The notes beneath the pieces were generated by a model. It had not been told where the DNA came from and made no database searches. It saw nothing but the letters and a program-made list of their open reading frames with translations. A program made the translations under genes and the position numbers. From an uncultured Clostridium sp. (GTDB lineage: Bacteria > Bacillota > Clostridia > Lachnospirales > Lachnospiraceae): a stretch of 64,000 bases of DNA. Positions 44,631 to 54,768 of this stretch are shown piece by piece (the stretch's first letter is position 1; every line of letters starts with the position of its first letter). The DNA lies in contig CAMNRM010000003.1 of the NCBI GenBank assembly GCA_946553025.1, positions 62,001-126,000 of the forward strand. The letters run 5' to 3'.

Positions 44631-47600
44631 TTATTTTTCCACATATTCTGCCAATGTTGTCAACAGTGCTTTTGCCTGATCCATCATCGTCAGGCAGGTG
44701 GGATTCTTTTCTTTTCCGTGGAAATGCAGGGAGTCCGGTTTTTCTTTTCCGTCGCCTTTGGCAAAGGTTAATCTCCCTTTATGTTCTTCGATAGCGGCAA
44801 TAATTCCCTCGGGATTAAGCTTGGCGTGGGAAAAGAAGGTTAAATGGTATTCCTGGCGGTCAATTTTTACTTCGGTGATATAGACCAGATGGGCCGCCGC
44901 TTTCAGTCCGGCAATTGCCAGAAGGTTTTCCACAGGCTTTGGAATATCGCCGAACCGGTCAATCAGTTCGTCCTGCATATCCATCTCATCTTCCTCATTT
45001 TCAATGGCGGAAATCCGCTTATAAATATCCAGCTTCTGAAATTCGTTCTTAATATAATAGGCCGGGATAAAGGCGTCAATATCACATTCCACCAGGGTTT
45101 CAAAATCCTCCTCTTCCTGTACGCTGTTTTTGGTCAGTGCGCGGACGGCCTGGTTTAAGAGCTTGCAGTACAGATCGTATCCCACGGCGTCCATGTGACC
45201 GTGCTGTTCCGCGCCTAAGACATTGCCCGCGCCTCGGATTTCCAGATCCCGCATGGCAATTTTTATCCCGGAGCCAAGTTCGGTAAATTCCCGGATGGCC
45301 TGTAAACGCTTTTCTGCCTCTTCGCGCAGGATCTTATCGCGCTTATACATAAAGAAGGCATAGGAAGTCCGGCTGGAGCGGCCCACACGCCCCCGAAGCT
45401 GATAGAGCTGGGATAAGCCCATCCGGTCGGCGTCGTGGATAATCATGGTGTTGGCATTGGGGATATCCAGTCCGGTTTCAATGATCGTTGTGGATACCAG
45501 TACGTCGATTTCCCCGTTGACAAAGTCAGCCATAATCCGTTCCAGTTCCCGTTCGCTCATCTGCCCGTGGGCGAAGGTGACGACGGCATCCGGGACAAGG
45601 GCCTGAATCCGCCCGGCAATATCGTCAATATCATTGACCCGGTTGTACACATAGTAAACCTGTCCGTTTCGTGCAAGTTCGCGGTGGATGGCTTCCCGGA
45701 TCATCTCTTCATTATATTCCATAACATAGGTCTGGATGGGAAGGCGGTCAACGGGCGGCTCTTCCAAAACACTCATATCCCGGATACCGACCAGGCTCAT
45801 GTGCAGGGTACGGGGAATCGGCGTGGCGGTTAAGGTCAGCACATCGACATTTTCCTTGAGTTTTTTAATTTTTTCCTTGTGCGTAACGCCAAAACGCTGT
45901 TCCTCGTCGATAATTAACAGTCCGAGATCCTTGTACTGGACATCCTTGGAGAGGACGCGGTGTGTGCCGATAACCACGTCAACCAGGCCGCGCTTTAAAT
46001 CTTCCAGCGTCTTTTTCTGCTGGGCGGGGGTGCGGAAGCGGGAGAGCATATCCACACGCACCGGGAAGTCCTTCATCCTCTGGTTAAAGGTGTTGTAATG
46101 CTGCTGGGCCAGGATGGTGGTCGGAACCAGATAGACGACCTGCTTGCTCTCCTGGATGGCCTTAAATGCGGCGCGAAGGGCAATTTCGGTTTTTCCGTAG
46201 CCCACATCCCCGCAGATCAGGCGATCCATAATCTTTTTGCTTTCCATATCCGCCTTCGTCGCCTCGATGGCGTCAATCTGATCGTCGGTTTCTTCATAAG
46301 GAAAGAGTTCCTCAAATTCCCTCTGCCACACGGTATCCGGCCCGTACTGAAAACCGGCAGAGGATTGACGTGCAGCATATAAAGAAACCAGTTCCCCGGC
46401 AATCTGCTGCACGGCACCCTTGACCTTTTTCTTGGTTCTTTTCCACTCCGTTCCGCCCAGTTTATTAAGTTTTGGCGCTTTGGCCTCGGCACCGGCGTAT
46501 TTTTGTATCCGGTCTAAGCAGGTTGCGGCAATGTATAAATTTCCCCCGTCGCCGTATTCGATTTTAATATAATCCTTCGTTACCCGATCCCGCTCGATTT
46601 TTTCAATTCCCCGGTAAATCCCCAGCCCGTGATCTTCATGGACAACGTAGTCGCCGATGGAAAGCTCGGAGAAGTTTTGGATTTTTCTCCCTTCATAGGA
46701 TGGTTTTTTCTTTCTCTTTCGCTTCTTTTCCGTGCCGAACATATCCCCTTCCGTGATCATGACAAATTTCAGCAGGGGGTATTCAAAACCGCGGTGGAGG
46801 TTTCCATAGGTGACAAGGATTTCACCGGGGCGGATCTTGTGGGTGTCTTTTTCTATTTCGGGCAAATCCAGGCAGTAGGCGTGAAGATCATAATCGCGGA
46901 GATCGCTGGCCAGACGGCTTGCCCTGGTTCGGGAGGCAGAGAGAAGGACGACACGATAGCCTTCCTTTTTCCAGCGGGTTAAATCCTTAATTAAAAAATC
47001 AAAACTGTTCTGATAAGAATTTACATTTTTTACGGTGAATGAAAATTTTTCGTTTACGGTTAATCCGGGAAGGCGCTGATCCAGCCCGGTCAGAAAGATG
47101 GTGCGTTTTGTCTGGAGCAGGGCAAAAACTTCCTTTACCGGATAGAGAAGGTTTGCCTGTCCGCCGAGCAGATAGCCTTTTTCCAGGCGCTGGCTCATGC
47201 TTTCCCTGAATTCGGTTTCCACAGCGCTTCCCTTTTCAAAAAGCCTGGGGGGTTCATCCAAAAAGAGCAGGGTGTTATCTGTGGGAAAGTAGCGGATAAA
47301 GGACACGGTGTCCGGGCAGAAATAATCCACATAGCCGTCTAAATGACCTAAGTTTTCCCCTTCGTTAAGTCCCTCGGCAAAATCGTTAATAATAGCAGAA
47401 AGCCGCGCTCCTTCTTCGATTTTTCCGTTTTTTCGCAGGACGGCTTCGCTTGTTTTTGCCTCGTTTTGCAGACGCGAAATTCCCGCACGAAGTTCCTCGG
47501 GACGGAGAATAACTTCACGTGCAGGGAAGATGGAAATATGTTCTTTTTGTTCAACTGAACGCTGGCTTTCCGGCTCAAAACTTCGGATAGAGTCAATCTC

Positions 47601-48179
47601 ATCATCCCAAAGTTCAATTCTAACCGGAAATTCCTCCGTCAATGGGAAAATATCGAGAATGCCTCCGCGGACAGAAAACTGCCCCATACCCTCGACCTGC
47701 GGCGTCCGCTCATAGCCCAGTGCGGCAAAGCTTGCAGTAAGCTGGCTTAAATCAACCTGATCGCCAACCGAAAGCTCCTCCATAAAGGAAGAAATCCGGG
47801 ATAAGGGAAGAAGGTGATCCATCAAGCCGTCGAAGGTAGTCACGATCACGCCGCCGGGTTCTTCTAAAAGGGCCTTAAGTACCTGGATTCTCTGTCGCGT
47901 CAGCATATTTCCGTGGATATCTGCGGCATAAAACAAAAGATCCTTTGCCGGGTACAGCCAGACGCGGCGGGTAAAGTTCTGGTAATCGTCATAGATTTCC
48001 TTTGCCCGGGCTTCATCGTAGGTTATGACCAGCTTCCAGGCATATTCCTTTCCCAGTTCAGCCATCAGATGTACTTTTTGTGAATCCAGGGTGCCTGATG
48101 CCTGTACCGGGCCTTTTTCTTTTCGTATTGCCTGCACAAGATCTTCATATTCTTTAAGTTCCAACAAAGGATTTTCCAT
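44631..48179 (-). CDS. mfd: Transcription-repair coupling factor Mfd
   Basis: 1182 residues; ATG at 48179 has GGGAG 8 bases upstream (a TTG two codons earlier is less likely). Order: UvrB-like N-terminal region; RNA-polymerase-interacting CarD-like domain with [20 protein letters not shown] (~500-560); SF2 translocase with [58 protein letters not shown]-terminal D7 domain. Mfd removes stalled RNA polymerase at DNA lesions and recruits UvrA. Length matches the family (E. coli 1148). It follows pth with an 11-base gap, a common Firmicute arrangement. Confidence 0.97.
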   Translation of the reverse strand: MENPLLELKEYEDLVQAIRKEKGPVQASGTLDSQKVHLMAELGKEYAWKLVITYDEARAKEIYDDYQNFTRRVWLYPAKDLLFYAADIHGNMLTRQRIQVLKALLEEPGGVIVTTFDGLMDHLLPLSRISSFMEELSVGDQVDLSQLTASFAALGYERTPQVEGMGQFSVRGGILDIFPLTEEFPVRIELWDDEIDSIRSFEPESQRSVEQKEHISIFPAREVILRPEELRAGISRLQNEAKTSEAVLRKNGKIEEGARLSAIINDFAEGLNEGENLGHLDGYVDYFCPDTVSFIRYFPTDNTLLFLDEPPRLFEKGSAVETEFRESMSQRLEKGYLLGGQANLLYPVKEVFALLQTKRTIFLTGLDQRLPGLTVNEKFSFTVKNVNSYQNSFDFLIKDLTRWKKEGYRVVLLSASRTRASRLASDLRDYDLHAYCLDLPEIEKDTHKIRPGEILVTYGNLHRGFEYPLLKFVMITEGDMFGTEKKRKRKKKPSYEGRKIQNFSELSIGDYVVHEDHGLGIYRGIEKIERDRVTKDYIKIEYGDGGNLYIAATCLDRIQKYAGAEAKAPKLNKLGGTEWKRTKKKVKGAVQQIAGELVSLYAARQSSAGFQYGPDTVWQREFEELFPYEETDDQIDAIEATKADMESKKIMDRLICGDVGYGKTEIALRAAFKAIQESKQVVYLVPTTILAQQHYNTFNQRMKDFPVRVDMLSRFRTPAQQKKTLEDLKRGLVDVVIGTHRVLSKDVQYKDLGLLIIDEEQRFGVTHKEKIKKLKENVDVLTLTATPIPRTLHMSLVGIRDMSVLEEPPVDRLPIQTYVMEYNEEMIREAIHRELARNGQVYYVYNRVNDIDDIAGRIQALVPDAVVTFAHGQMSERELERIMADFVNGEIDVLVSTTIIETGLDIPNANTMIIHDADRMGLSQLYQLRGRVGRSSRTSYAFFMYKRDKILREEAEKRLQAIREFTELGSGIKIAMRDLEIRGAGNVLGAEQHGHMDAVGYDLYCKLLNQAVRALTKNSVQEEEDFETLVECDIDAFIPAYYIKNEFQKLDIYKRISAIENEEDEMDMQDELIDRFGDIPKPVENLLAIAGLKAAAHLVYITEVKIDRQEYHLTFFSHAKLNPEGIIAAIEEHKGRLTFAKGDGKEKPDSLHFHGKEKNPTCLTMMDQAKALLTTLAEYVEK

Positions 48180-48196
48180 GCCCAATCTCCCTTCGG

Positions 48197-48778
48197 TTAT
48201 TCCTGTGAAATGTCCTTTTTCCGGTTATACTGGTTCATTGCTGCATCTGGCCCGTCCTTTAGGAAGGTAATTACCGCTTCTGCACCTTCCCGAAAGCTTT
48301 CCTCCATTTTTTCCCGTTCGGCAGGAGAGAAACGGCTAAGGACGTAGTCTGCCAGATCCATCCGCTCCGGTTTTGCACCCACGCCAATTTTTATACGCGG
48401 GAAATCCTGCGTTTTCAGATGGGCAATAATGCTTTTGATCCCATTGTGTCCCCCGGCGCTTCCTTTCATGCGGATGCGGAGCTGCCCCGGTTCCAGGCTG
48501 ATATCATCGTAAATAACAAGAATCTGTTCCGGTTCTACCTTATAAAAATCTGCGGCATCCCGAAGGCTTTCTCCGCTGTTGTTCATAAAGGTCTGCGGTT
48601 TTAATAAAAGCACCTTTTCTGTGCCAATCATCCCCTTTCCGCAGTAGGCGCGGTGTTTTTTTTCGGTGAGGTCAATGCCCAGCTTTTCAGCCAGAAGATC
48701 TATTGTGTCAAAACCCGCATTGTGCCGGGTCTTTTCATATTCCTTTGAGGGATTTCCCAGTCCTGCAATAATATACAT
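48197..48778 (-). CDS. pth: Peptidyl-tRNA hydrolase
   Basis: 193 residues, GGAGG site. Motifs: GLGNPSKEYEKTRHNAGF with catalytic His19, KPQTFMNNSG, ILVIYDDISLEPGQLRIR and GSAGGHNGIKSI. It cleaves peptidyl-tRNA released from stalled ribosomes to recycle tRNA. Upstream of mfd and likely co-transcribed with it. Confidence 0.97.
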   Translation of the reverse strand: MYIIAGLGNPSKEYEKTRHNAGFDTIDLLAEKLGIDLTEKKHRAYCGKGMIGTEKVLLLKPQTFMNNSGESLRDAADFYKVEPEQILVIYDDISLEPGQLRIRMKGSAGGHNGIKSIIAHLKTQDFPRIKIGVGAKPERMDLADYVLSRFSPAEREKMEESFREGAEAVITFLKDGPDAAMNQYNRKKDISQE

Positions 48779-48833
48779 GTCGCTCTACCTCCGGTTCGTC
48801 GTCGATTTTCTGTGTAACTTTCACAGCAGAATT

Positions 48834-48865
48834 ACCCGGCACGCTTCCATGCCGGGTGTTTTTAT
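48834..48865 (+). other. Strong stem-loop upstream of pth
   Basis: ACCCGGCA, loop CGCTTCCA, TGCCGGGT, followed on the plus strand by GTTTTT. Looks like a plus-strand terminator, yet no plus-strand gene precedes it. On the minus strand it could shield pth from read-through or sit in its 5' leader. Confidence 0.5.
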
Positions 48866-48906
48866 CGAATGTTTAGTAATGGGCTTATTTTATCATATCC
48901 CTTTGG

Positions 48907-49547
48907 TTAGTTCAAGTATGTGCGGGAAAGTTTATCTTTATAGTTTGGATTTCTATATAATTCTATATAGTTATTTTCATTAATGTTTGTAGTTTTTTCC
49001 AGCAATAGCAATGTAGTTTTTGATGTACCTTTGGTATAATCTTTATCCGTTTTTCTAAATAAAGAACAGCCAATATAGCAGGATGGCAGTTTTTCCTTGG
49101 GATGATGAACTAAAAAATAATAAACTTGGGAAAATTTAGGTTCTGGGTTTTGAAGTATAGATAAAAAATCTGCGGTTATTGTTGTATATTTTTGGTATTC
49201 ATGGAAATTGATTTTGTAATATTGAGGTAATTGATCAAGCATATCTTCAAGTTGTATTAATAATTCCATTCGAACAGTAATGTTTGCATTGATAAAGTAT
49301 TTGGATTTTTCTAAAAATTCCTGGGTAGTCTTTCCTGTTAATATATCTTTGTATATGCGTTCTTTGTTTGCTGAAGAGAAGGTTAAGTCATGTAAATGCT
49401 GTATACCAGATAAATGAAAAAGGCACTTGATGGAAAACGTAAGTCTAAGATATATGTTTTTTGCTTCCGCCCTAAGATGACATGATATCCAATGTTTAAA
49501 AAGGTTTTATATTTCATTGCTGACTGGTATAATAATGTATTTACCAT
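48907..49547 (-). pseudogene. PBECR4-like nuclease-domain gene with a frameshift
   Basis: Minus-strand ATG at 49547 with AAGGAG 6 bases upstream starts VNTLLYQSAMKYKTFLNIGY, ILGRKQKTYILDLRFPSSAFF, then leaves frame; the other frame continues FHLSGIQHLHDLTFSSANKE, IYKDILTGKTTQEFLEKS, ADFLSILQN, YYFLVHH, CSLFRKTDKDYT to a stop at 48907. The pattern is that of PBECR4 (phage-Barnase-EndoU-ColicinE5/D-RelE-like) proteins common in Clostridial mobile elements. The shift lies in a run of five T (plus strand A at 49417-49421); six would restore the frame. Either a true pseudogene, a phase-variable tract or a sequencing error. Confidence 0.6.
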
Positions 49548-49589
49548 AGTTTCTCCTTATGTAAAAATAAAACGTGTAATTTGTCGGAT

Positions 49590-49762
49590 TGAAAAAGGCC
49601 CTGTCTGCACAGAGCCCTTTTCGGCATATTTTCTTTCGATAACATAAGTTATCTAGTCAGAACGTGGAAGCTATGCAAACCCCAAGTTGGCCTGTGCGTA
49701 TCGCTTGTCTGACCAAGTAATACACATTAGCGGCGGGCAGATACTCAAGTTACCTGCTTTCT
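49590..49762 (-). ncRNA. ssrS: Strongly expressed small RNA, probable 6S RNA
   Basis: A perfect minus-strand promoter (49769-49797) fires into ~170 bases without a reading frame, ended by a strong terminator at 49592-49621. Inside, GGTCAGA pairs with TCTGACT around an interior with CACAGGCCAACTTGGGGTTT and CATAGCTTCCACGT, and GATAACttatGTTATC makes a hairpin near the 3' end. Length, isolated promoter and the inner sequence agree with my memory of Lachnospiraceae 6S RNA, which binds sigma-70 holoenzyme in stationary phase. The ncRNA call is firm; the 6S label is tentative. Confidence 0.6.
49592..49621 (-). terminator. Terminator of the small RNA
   Basis: On the minus strand: GGCTCTGT, loop GCAG, ACAGGGCC (one G-U pair), then TTTTT. 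Confidence 0.8.
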
Positions 49763-49768
49763 GTTCAT

Positions 49769-49797
49769 ATTATATACTTAATAATGTTTTATGTCAA
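49769..49797 (-). promoter_or_regulatory. Perfect-consensus promoter of the small RNA
   Basis: Minus strand TTGACA (49797-49792), 17-base spacer, TATAAT (49774-49769). Full consensus in both boxes, as for abundant stable RNAs. Confidence 0.9.
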
Positions 49798-49963
49798 TTA
49801 AAATCTAAAAATACCAATATTTTGAAACAAAAGAATCCCTTCCGCCATGCATTTTTGAATCAACAACCAACTTTGTTAATAATTTATCAATATTGCACAA
49901 AAACAAGGCGAAAAAACAGTTATATTTCTATGGCAATTCCTGCTAAAAACTTAAAAAAACTAG

Positions 49964-49992
49964 TTGACATCAGGAAAAAATAGAGGTATAAT
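49964..49992 (+). promoter_or_regulatory. Promoter of adhE
   Basis: TTGACA (49964-49969), 17 bases, TATAAT (49987-49992), 77 bases before the adhE start. The leader includes a TTAATTA-AATAACAATTAA dyad that might bind a Rex-type or other regulator, but no confident operator is visible. Confidence 0.88.
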
Positions 49993-50068
49993 GACTTTGT
50001 CAAAAAGATAACGTTAATTAAATAACAATTAACCAAATAAAAATAGAAAAAAACAGGAGGACGAAAAG

Positions 50069-52690
50069 ATGGCAACAAAGACCAACGAAGTAGCAGCAGA
50101 GCAGGCTCTCATTGACAATGTGGATGCACTGTATGCCCGCATGAAAGAGATGCGCAAGGCGCAGCAGAAGTTTGCTACCTACACCCAGGAGCAGGTAGAC
50201 AAAATCTTCTTTGCGGCTGCTATGGCAGCAAACAAGGCAAGGATTCCTTTGGCTAAGATGGCAGTGAAGGAAACCGGTATGGGTATTGTGGAAGATAAGG
50301 TAATTAAGAACCACTATGCCGCAGAGTACATCTATAATGCCTACAGAAACACGAAAACCTGTGGAGTAATTGAAGAGGACAGCGCTTATGGTATTAAAAA
50401 GATTGCTGAACCGATTGGCCTGGTTGCCGCAGTTATTCCTACGACAAATCCCACGTCTACCGCTATTTTCAAAACTTTACTTTGCTTAAAGACAAGAAAC
50501 GCAATTATTATCAGTCCACATCCGCGTGCAAAAAATTCCACCATTGAAGCCGCTAAAATTGTATACGAGGCAGCTGTTGCCGCAGGCGCTCCAGAGAATA
50601 TTATCAGCTGGATTGACGTTCCGAGCCTTGAACTGACTAATGAAGTTATGCGTAACTCCGATACGATTCTGGCTACGGGCGGCCCTGGTATGGTTAAGGC
50701 AGCTTATTCTTCCGGCAAGCCGGCTCTGGGCGTAGGTGCCGGAAATACTCCGGTAATTATCGATGAAACGGCAGATGTAAAGATGGCCGTAAGCTCCATC
50801 ATCCATTCCAAGACCTTTGACAATGGTATGATTTGTGCTTCCGAGCAGTCCGTAACGGTTGTGGGCGATCTGTATGACGAAGTAAAGAAGGAATTCCAGT
50901 ACAGAGGCTGCTATTTCTTAAATCCTGAAGAACTGGACAAGGTTCGTCACACCATCTTAATCAACGGCGCGTTAAATGCAAAAATTGTCGGACAGTCCGC
51001 ACACCGCATTGCCGAGCTGGCTGGTGTTTCGGTTCCTGAATCCGCCAAGATTTTAATTGGTGAAGTAGATTCCGTGGATATTTCCGAGGAATTTGCCCAT
51101 GAGAAGCTTTCTCCTGTACTGGCGATGTATCATGCCGTAGATTTTGACGACGCTATCGCAAAGGCAGAGCGTCTGGTTGCCGACGGCGGTTACGGCCATA
51201 CGGCTTCCCTCTACATCCATCCGGCACAGACGGAAAAGATTATGAAGCACGCACAGGCGATGAAAACCTGCCGTATCGTAATCAACACACCATCCTCCCA
51301 CGGCGGTATCGGTGACCTTTATAACTTTAAGCTTGCTCCTTCACTGACCTTGGGCTGCGGTTCCTGGGGCGGCAACTCGGTTTCCGAGAACGTAGGCGTA
51401 AAGCATCTGTTAAACATTAAGACCGTGGCAGAGAGGAGAGAAAACATGTTGTGGTTCAGGGCACCGGAGAAGGTATACTTTAAGAAGGGCTGTATGCCGG
51501 TAGCATTAGATGAGTTGGGAACCGTTATGGGCAAGAAGAAATGCTTTATCGTTACGGACTCTTTCTTATACAAAAACGGCTATGTAAAGCCAATCGAAGA
51601 AAAACTGGATCAGATGGGGATTCAGCACACCTGCTTCTACGAGGTTGCTCCCGACCCGAACTTATCCTCGGCTACGGCTGGCGCAAAGGCCATGACCGCA
51701 TTTGAGCCGGACTGCATTATCGCACTGGGCGGCGGTTCTGCGATGGATGCCGGTAAGATTATGTGGGTAATGTACGAGCACCCGGAAGTAGATTTCTTAG
51801 ACCTGGCGATGCGGTTTATGGATATTCGCAAGAGAGTTTACACCTTCCCGAAGATGGGCGAAAAGGCTTACTTTGTAGCTATCCCGACTTCTTCCGGTAC
51901 AGGTTCTGAGGTAACGCCGTTTGCCGTTATCACCGACGACCGCACAGGCACCAAGTATCCGTTGGCTGACTACGAACTGCTGCCGAATATGGCTATCGTA
52001 GACGCAGACAATATGATGAACCAGCCCAAGGGCTTAACCAGCGCTTCCGGCGTAGACGTTTTAACCCATGCATTAGAAGCCTATGCTTCGATTATGGCTA
52101 CCGATTACACCGACGGTCTGGCATTAAAGGCGATGAAGAGCGTATTTGACTATCTGCCAAGAGCTTACGATAACGGTGCAAACGATCCTGAAGCACGCCA
52201 GAAGATGGCTGACGCTTCCTGCATGGCTGGTATGGCGTTTGCCAATGCATTCTTAGGTGTATGCCACTCCATGGCACATAAACTGGGCGCTTACCATCAC
52301 CTGCCGCACGGCGTTGCCAATGCCCTGATGATCAGCGAGGTTCTGCGGTTCAATGCCGAGGAAGTTCCGCCGAAGATGGGAACCTTCTCCCAGTACCAGT
52401 ATCCGCACACCCTGGCCCGCTATGCTGAATGTGCTCATTTCTGCGGTATCTGCGGCAAGGATGACAAGGAAACCTTAGAACTGTTCATCGCCAAGGTAGA
52501 AGAATTAAAGGCAGCGGTAGGCATTAAGAAGTCCATCCAGGAATACGGCATTGACGAGAAGTACTTCTTAGACAACCTGGATCAGATGGTAGAGGATGCT
52601 TTCGACGACCAGTGTACCGGCGCTAACCCAAGATATCCGCTGATGAGCGAGATTAAAGAAATGTATCTGCGGGCTTACTACGGAAAATAA
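50069..52690 (+). CDS. adhE: Bifunctional acetaldehyde-CoA/alcohol dehydrogenase
   Basis: 873 residues, AGGAGGA site. N-terminal aldehyde dehydrogenase (about 1-440) with catalytic Cys near residue 256 in NGMICASEQSV and PTTNPTSTAIFK; linker; C-terminal iron-dependent alcohol dehydrogenase (about 455-873) with ALGGGSAMDAGKIMW, SSGTGSEVTPFAVI and the metal-binding CHSMAHKLGAYHHLPHG. It reduces acetyl-CoA to ethanol with two NADH, regenerating NAD+ in fermentation; family members form spirosome filaments. Full length. Codon and base composition are typical of a highly expressed gene. Monocistronic by its own promoter. Confidence 0.97.
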   Translation: MATKTNEVAAEQALIDNVDALYARMKEMRKAQQKFATYTQEQVDKIFFAAAMAANKARIPLAKMAVKETGMGIVEDKVIKNHYAAEYIYNAYRNTKTCGVIEEDSAYGIKKIAEPIGLVAAVIPTTNPTSTAIFKTLLCLKTRNAIIISPHPRAKNSTIEAAKIVYEAAVAAGAPENIISWIDVPSLELTNEVMRNSDTILATGGPGMVKAAYSSGKPALGVGAGNTPVIIDETADVKMAVSSIIHSKTFDNGMICASEQSVTVVGDLYDEVKKEFQYRGCYFLNPEELDKVRHTILINGALNAKIVGQSAHRIAELAGVSVPESAKILIGEVDSVDISEEFAHEKLSPVLAMYHAVDFDDAIAKAERLVADGGYGHTASLYIHPAQTEKIMKHAQAMKTCRIVINTPSSHGGIGDLYNFKLAPSLTLGCGSWGGNSVSENVGVKHLLNIKTVAERRENMLWFRAPEKVYFKKGCMPVALDELGTVMGKKKCFIVTDSFLYKNGYVKPIEEKLDQMGIQHTCFYEVAPDPNLSSATAGAKAMTAFEPDCIIALGGGSAMDAGKIMWVMYEHPEVDFLDLAMRFMDIRKRVYTFPKMGEKAYFVAIPTSSGTGSEVTPFAVITDDRTGTKYPLADYELLPNMAIVDADNMMNQPKGLTSASGVDVLTHALEAYASIMATDYTDGLALKAMKSVFDYLPRAYDNGANDPEARQKMADASCMAGMAFANAFLGVCHSMAHKLGAYHHLPHGVANALMISEVLRFNAEEVPPKMGTFSQYQYPHTLARYAECAHFCGICGKDDKETLELFIAKVEELKAAVGIKKSIQEYGIDEKYFLDNLDQMVEDAFDDQCTGANPRYPLMSEIKEMYLRAYYGK

Positions 52691-52778
52691 TTAAGCAGGG
52701 GATTGAACAGTTAAAGATTGTTTATGAACACTTGATTTTCCGCAGAGAGGCAGTACAATAGATAGTAACTGATACAAA

Positions 52779-52888
52779 GGTATTCCGAAAAACCTGCGCC
52801 AAAAGTGCGGATAGGTAAATCTGCGCCGAAAGTGTGAACAGGTAAATCGCAGTAAACGACGCCGCACAGCAGGTTTTTACGGAATACC
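52779..52888 (+). repeat. Large inverted repeat enclosing tandem 27-bp repeats
   Basis: Left arm 52779-52797 (GGTATTCCGAAAAACCTGC) and right arm 52869-52888 are complementary except for one inserted base. Between them, two tandem 27-bp units (52794-52820 and 52821-52847) differ at about five positions and start CTGCGCC-AAAGTG. Located in the 5' leader of the phosphotransferase gene, 30 bases before its start: a structured leader, attenuator or small MITE-like element. Confidence 0.7.
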
Positions 52889-52916
52889 GGACCATTAAAA
52901 GGAGGTATAAAGGTTT

Positions 52917-53675
52917 ATGGAAGCAACCAACAAAGAAGTCATCTTTACAAGACCTCACAAGACAATCTATGCTACCGAGGATAAGATTATCAAGGTATTT
53001 GATAACCGCTATACCAAGGCTGAGGTATTGAACGAAGCAAGAAACGAGGCTCTTGTTGAAGAGAACACCGAGTTAAATATCCCTGCTCTGCTTGAGGTAT
53101 CCCAGACCGAAGAGGGATGGTGCCTGGTTCGGGATAAGGTAGAGGGAAAGACCCTCGAAGAACTGATGAAGGAAAACCCGGAGAAGTTAGAAACCTACAT
53201 GGAAATGTTTGTTGACTTACAGCTTGAAGTTCACCGCCAGAAGGTTTCCACCATTAAGCGTCTGCGCCATAAATTAATGGATCAGATTAACAGCTTAAAG
53301 GACTTAAATGCAACCGTTCGCTACGAGCTGGCTACCCGCTTGGAGAGCCTTCCAAGACACACAAAGCTCTGCCACGGCGATTTTAACCCGAGCAATGTTA
53401 TCGTAGACAAGTACGGCAAGCTGTGGATTATCGACTGGGCACACGCCGCACAGGGCAATGCATCTGCCGACGCAGCGATGACCTACCTGCTGTTTAGCCT
53501 GGAAGATAAGGAAAAGGCAGAGATGTACATGAAAATGTTCTGCGATAAGAGCGATACCGCACGCCAGTATGTCAACCGCTGGCTGCCCATCGTAGCTGCT
53601 GCACAGATGACCAAGAAGAAGGAAAAAGAAAAAGATTTCCTGATGAACTGGATCGATGTAGCTGAGTATCAATAG
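52917..53675 (+). CDS. APH/choline-kinase family phosphotransferase
   Basis: 252 residues, GGAGG site. Kinase-like fold: VRDKVEGKTLEELM hinge, catalytic loop LCHGDFNPSNVIVD (about 151-164) and metal-binding WIIDWAHA (about 171-178), the Brenner motif of aminoglycoside/choline phosphotransferases. The N-terminal Lys is probably in EDKIIKVF. It phosphorylates a small molecule, perhaps a sugar or amino-alcohol; the substrate cannot be read from the sequence. A location after adhE does not indicate resistance, and chromosomal base composition speaks for a housekeeping gene. Confidence 0.82.
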   Translation: MEATNKEVIFTRPHKTIYATEDKIIKVFDNRYTKAEVLNEARNEALVEENTELNIPALLEVSQTEEGWCLVRDKVEGKTLEELMKENPEKLETYMEMFVDLQLEVHRQKVSTIKRLRHKLMDQINSLKDLNATVRYELATRLESLPRHTKLCHGDFNPSNVIVDKYGKLWIIDWAHAAQGNASADAAMTYLLFSLEDKEKAEMYMKMFCDKSDTARQYVNRWLPIVAAAQMTKKKEKEKDFLMNWIDVAEYQ

Positions 53676-53814
53676 GATTGCAATACCTTGCTTAAGTAGT
53701 TCCTTATAGTAACAAGAAATCCTAAAGTAAAAATAATTCATCAACCAACCAAAAAAATATAAAAAGACTACTTGAAAGGTTTTGTAAAAAGAAATAATGT
53801 CCCAGGGCCGATGC

Positions 53815-53849
53815 AGTGTTTGTGCTGCATCGGCCCGTTTCTTTTTTTT
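53815..53849 (+). terminator. Strong rho-independent terminator
   Basis: GGGCCGATGCAG, loop, CTGCATCGGCCC (12 bp perfect), then GTTTCTTTTTTTT. Confidence 0.92.
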
Positions 53850-53914
53850 GCGCAGAAAAACGCTTGTTATTTCCTGGGAAATTTGAAAAATTTTGTTAAA
53901 AAAGCGGATAGGGA

Positions 53915-53943
53915 TTGGAAAATTGGTAAAATTCCAGTATAAT
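53915..53943 (+). promoter_or_regulatory. Promoter of the LytTR regulator operon
   Basis: TTGGAA (53915-53920), 17 bases, TATAAT (53938-53943), 60 bases before the ATG. Confidence 0.75.
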
Positions 53944-54002
53944 AAGTGCATAGCTGTCAAAATCAGGGCAGCGGGGGAAGATTATGAGGAGTGTTTACCA
54001 GA

Positions 54003-54734
54003 ATGAAGAGAGTTGCAGTTTGTGATGATAACCCATTGATTTTGGAGGATGTTGCAAAAGCCGTTGAATATATACTGGGCACAGAGTGCTGTGACAGGTA
54101 CGATGATTTAAAAAACCTGCTAGTAGCTATTGAGGGCGGCGAGCGCTATCTTGCGATTATTATGGATATTGAGTGGGATGGTTCTGCATGTGGAATTGAG
54201 GCTGCACAGAAGATACAGCGTCTGGATGAATGTGCAAAGATTATTTATATGACGGGTTATGCGGAGCGTTATGTCCAGCAGATTTTTTTAAAGCCGGCGA
54301 ATATCAGCGGTTTTTTAATGAAGCCGGTGGAAGAAAACCTGCTGAAAGAAAATCTGAAAAAGATTATGGAGGATGTGCAGGAGGCTGAAAAAAAGCGGCT
54401 TCTGGTTAAATATAAAGGTGCCATGCTTACGCTTTCATTTGATGATATTGTCTATCTGGAGAGTGCAGGGCATATGATTACGATACATACAAGAACAGGG
54501 AAACAAAGCTGTTATGACCGCCTGGAAAAAATCTTTGAACGCCTTCCCGAATATTTTATTCAGTGTCATAAAAGCTATGTTGTCAATATGAAGGAAATTC
54601 AGAGAATTGAAAAAGGAAAGGTATTAATGTCGGATTATACGGAAATCCCTATCAGCAAAGCACGGTACGGGGACACAAAGAGCCGATATTTTCACTATAT
54701 GGAAGGTATGCTGTTTTCTGCAAATGGAACATGA
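54003..54734 (+). CDS. LytTR-family response regulator
   Basis: 243 residues from ATG 54003, which gives the usual MKRVAVCDDN opening; a GTG at 53991 is an alternative. Receiver with acidic pair DD, phospho-acceptor in IIMDIEWDGSACGI (about residue 55) and LMKPVEE; LytTR domain from ~140 (IVYLESAGHMITIHTRTGKQ, YFIQCHKSYVVNMKEI). Partner kinase follows 34 bases downstream. Heads the signalling cluster that extends to the window end, and may control it. Confidence 0.9.
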   Translation: MKRVAVCDDNPLILEDVAKAVEYILGTECCDRYDDLKNLLVAIEGGERYLAIIMDIEWDGSACGIEAAQKIQRLDECAKIIYMTGYAERYVQQIFLKPANISGFLMKPVEENLLKENLKKIMEDVQEAEKKRLLVKYKGAMLTLSFDDIVYLESAGHMITIHTRTGKQSCYDRLEKIFERLPEYFIQCHKSYVVNMKEIQRIEKGKVLMSDYTEIPISKARYGDTKSRYFHYMEGMLFSANGT

Positions 54735-54768
54735 ATAAGTAAATTAAAGAAGGCAGAGGACAGCAGGA

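Noticed and set aside
44698-48270. Plus-strand frames opposite mfd and pth
   Set aside because: Shadows of the strongly conserved minus-strand genes; no ribosome sites.
49687-49983. 98-residue plus-strand reading frame upstream of adhE
   Set aside because: It overlaps the minus-strand small RNA and both promoters, has no ribosome site and gives no protein-like sequence.
52794-52847. Tandem repeats considered as a CRISPR array
   Set aside because: Repeats are directly adjacent, without spacers, and no cas genes are present.
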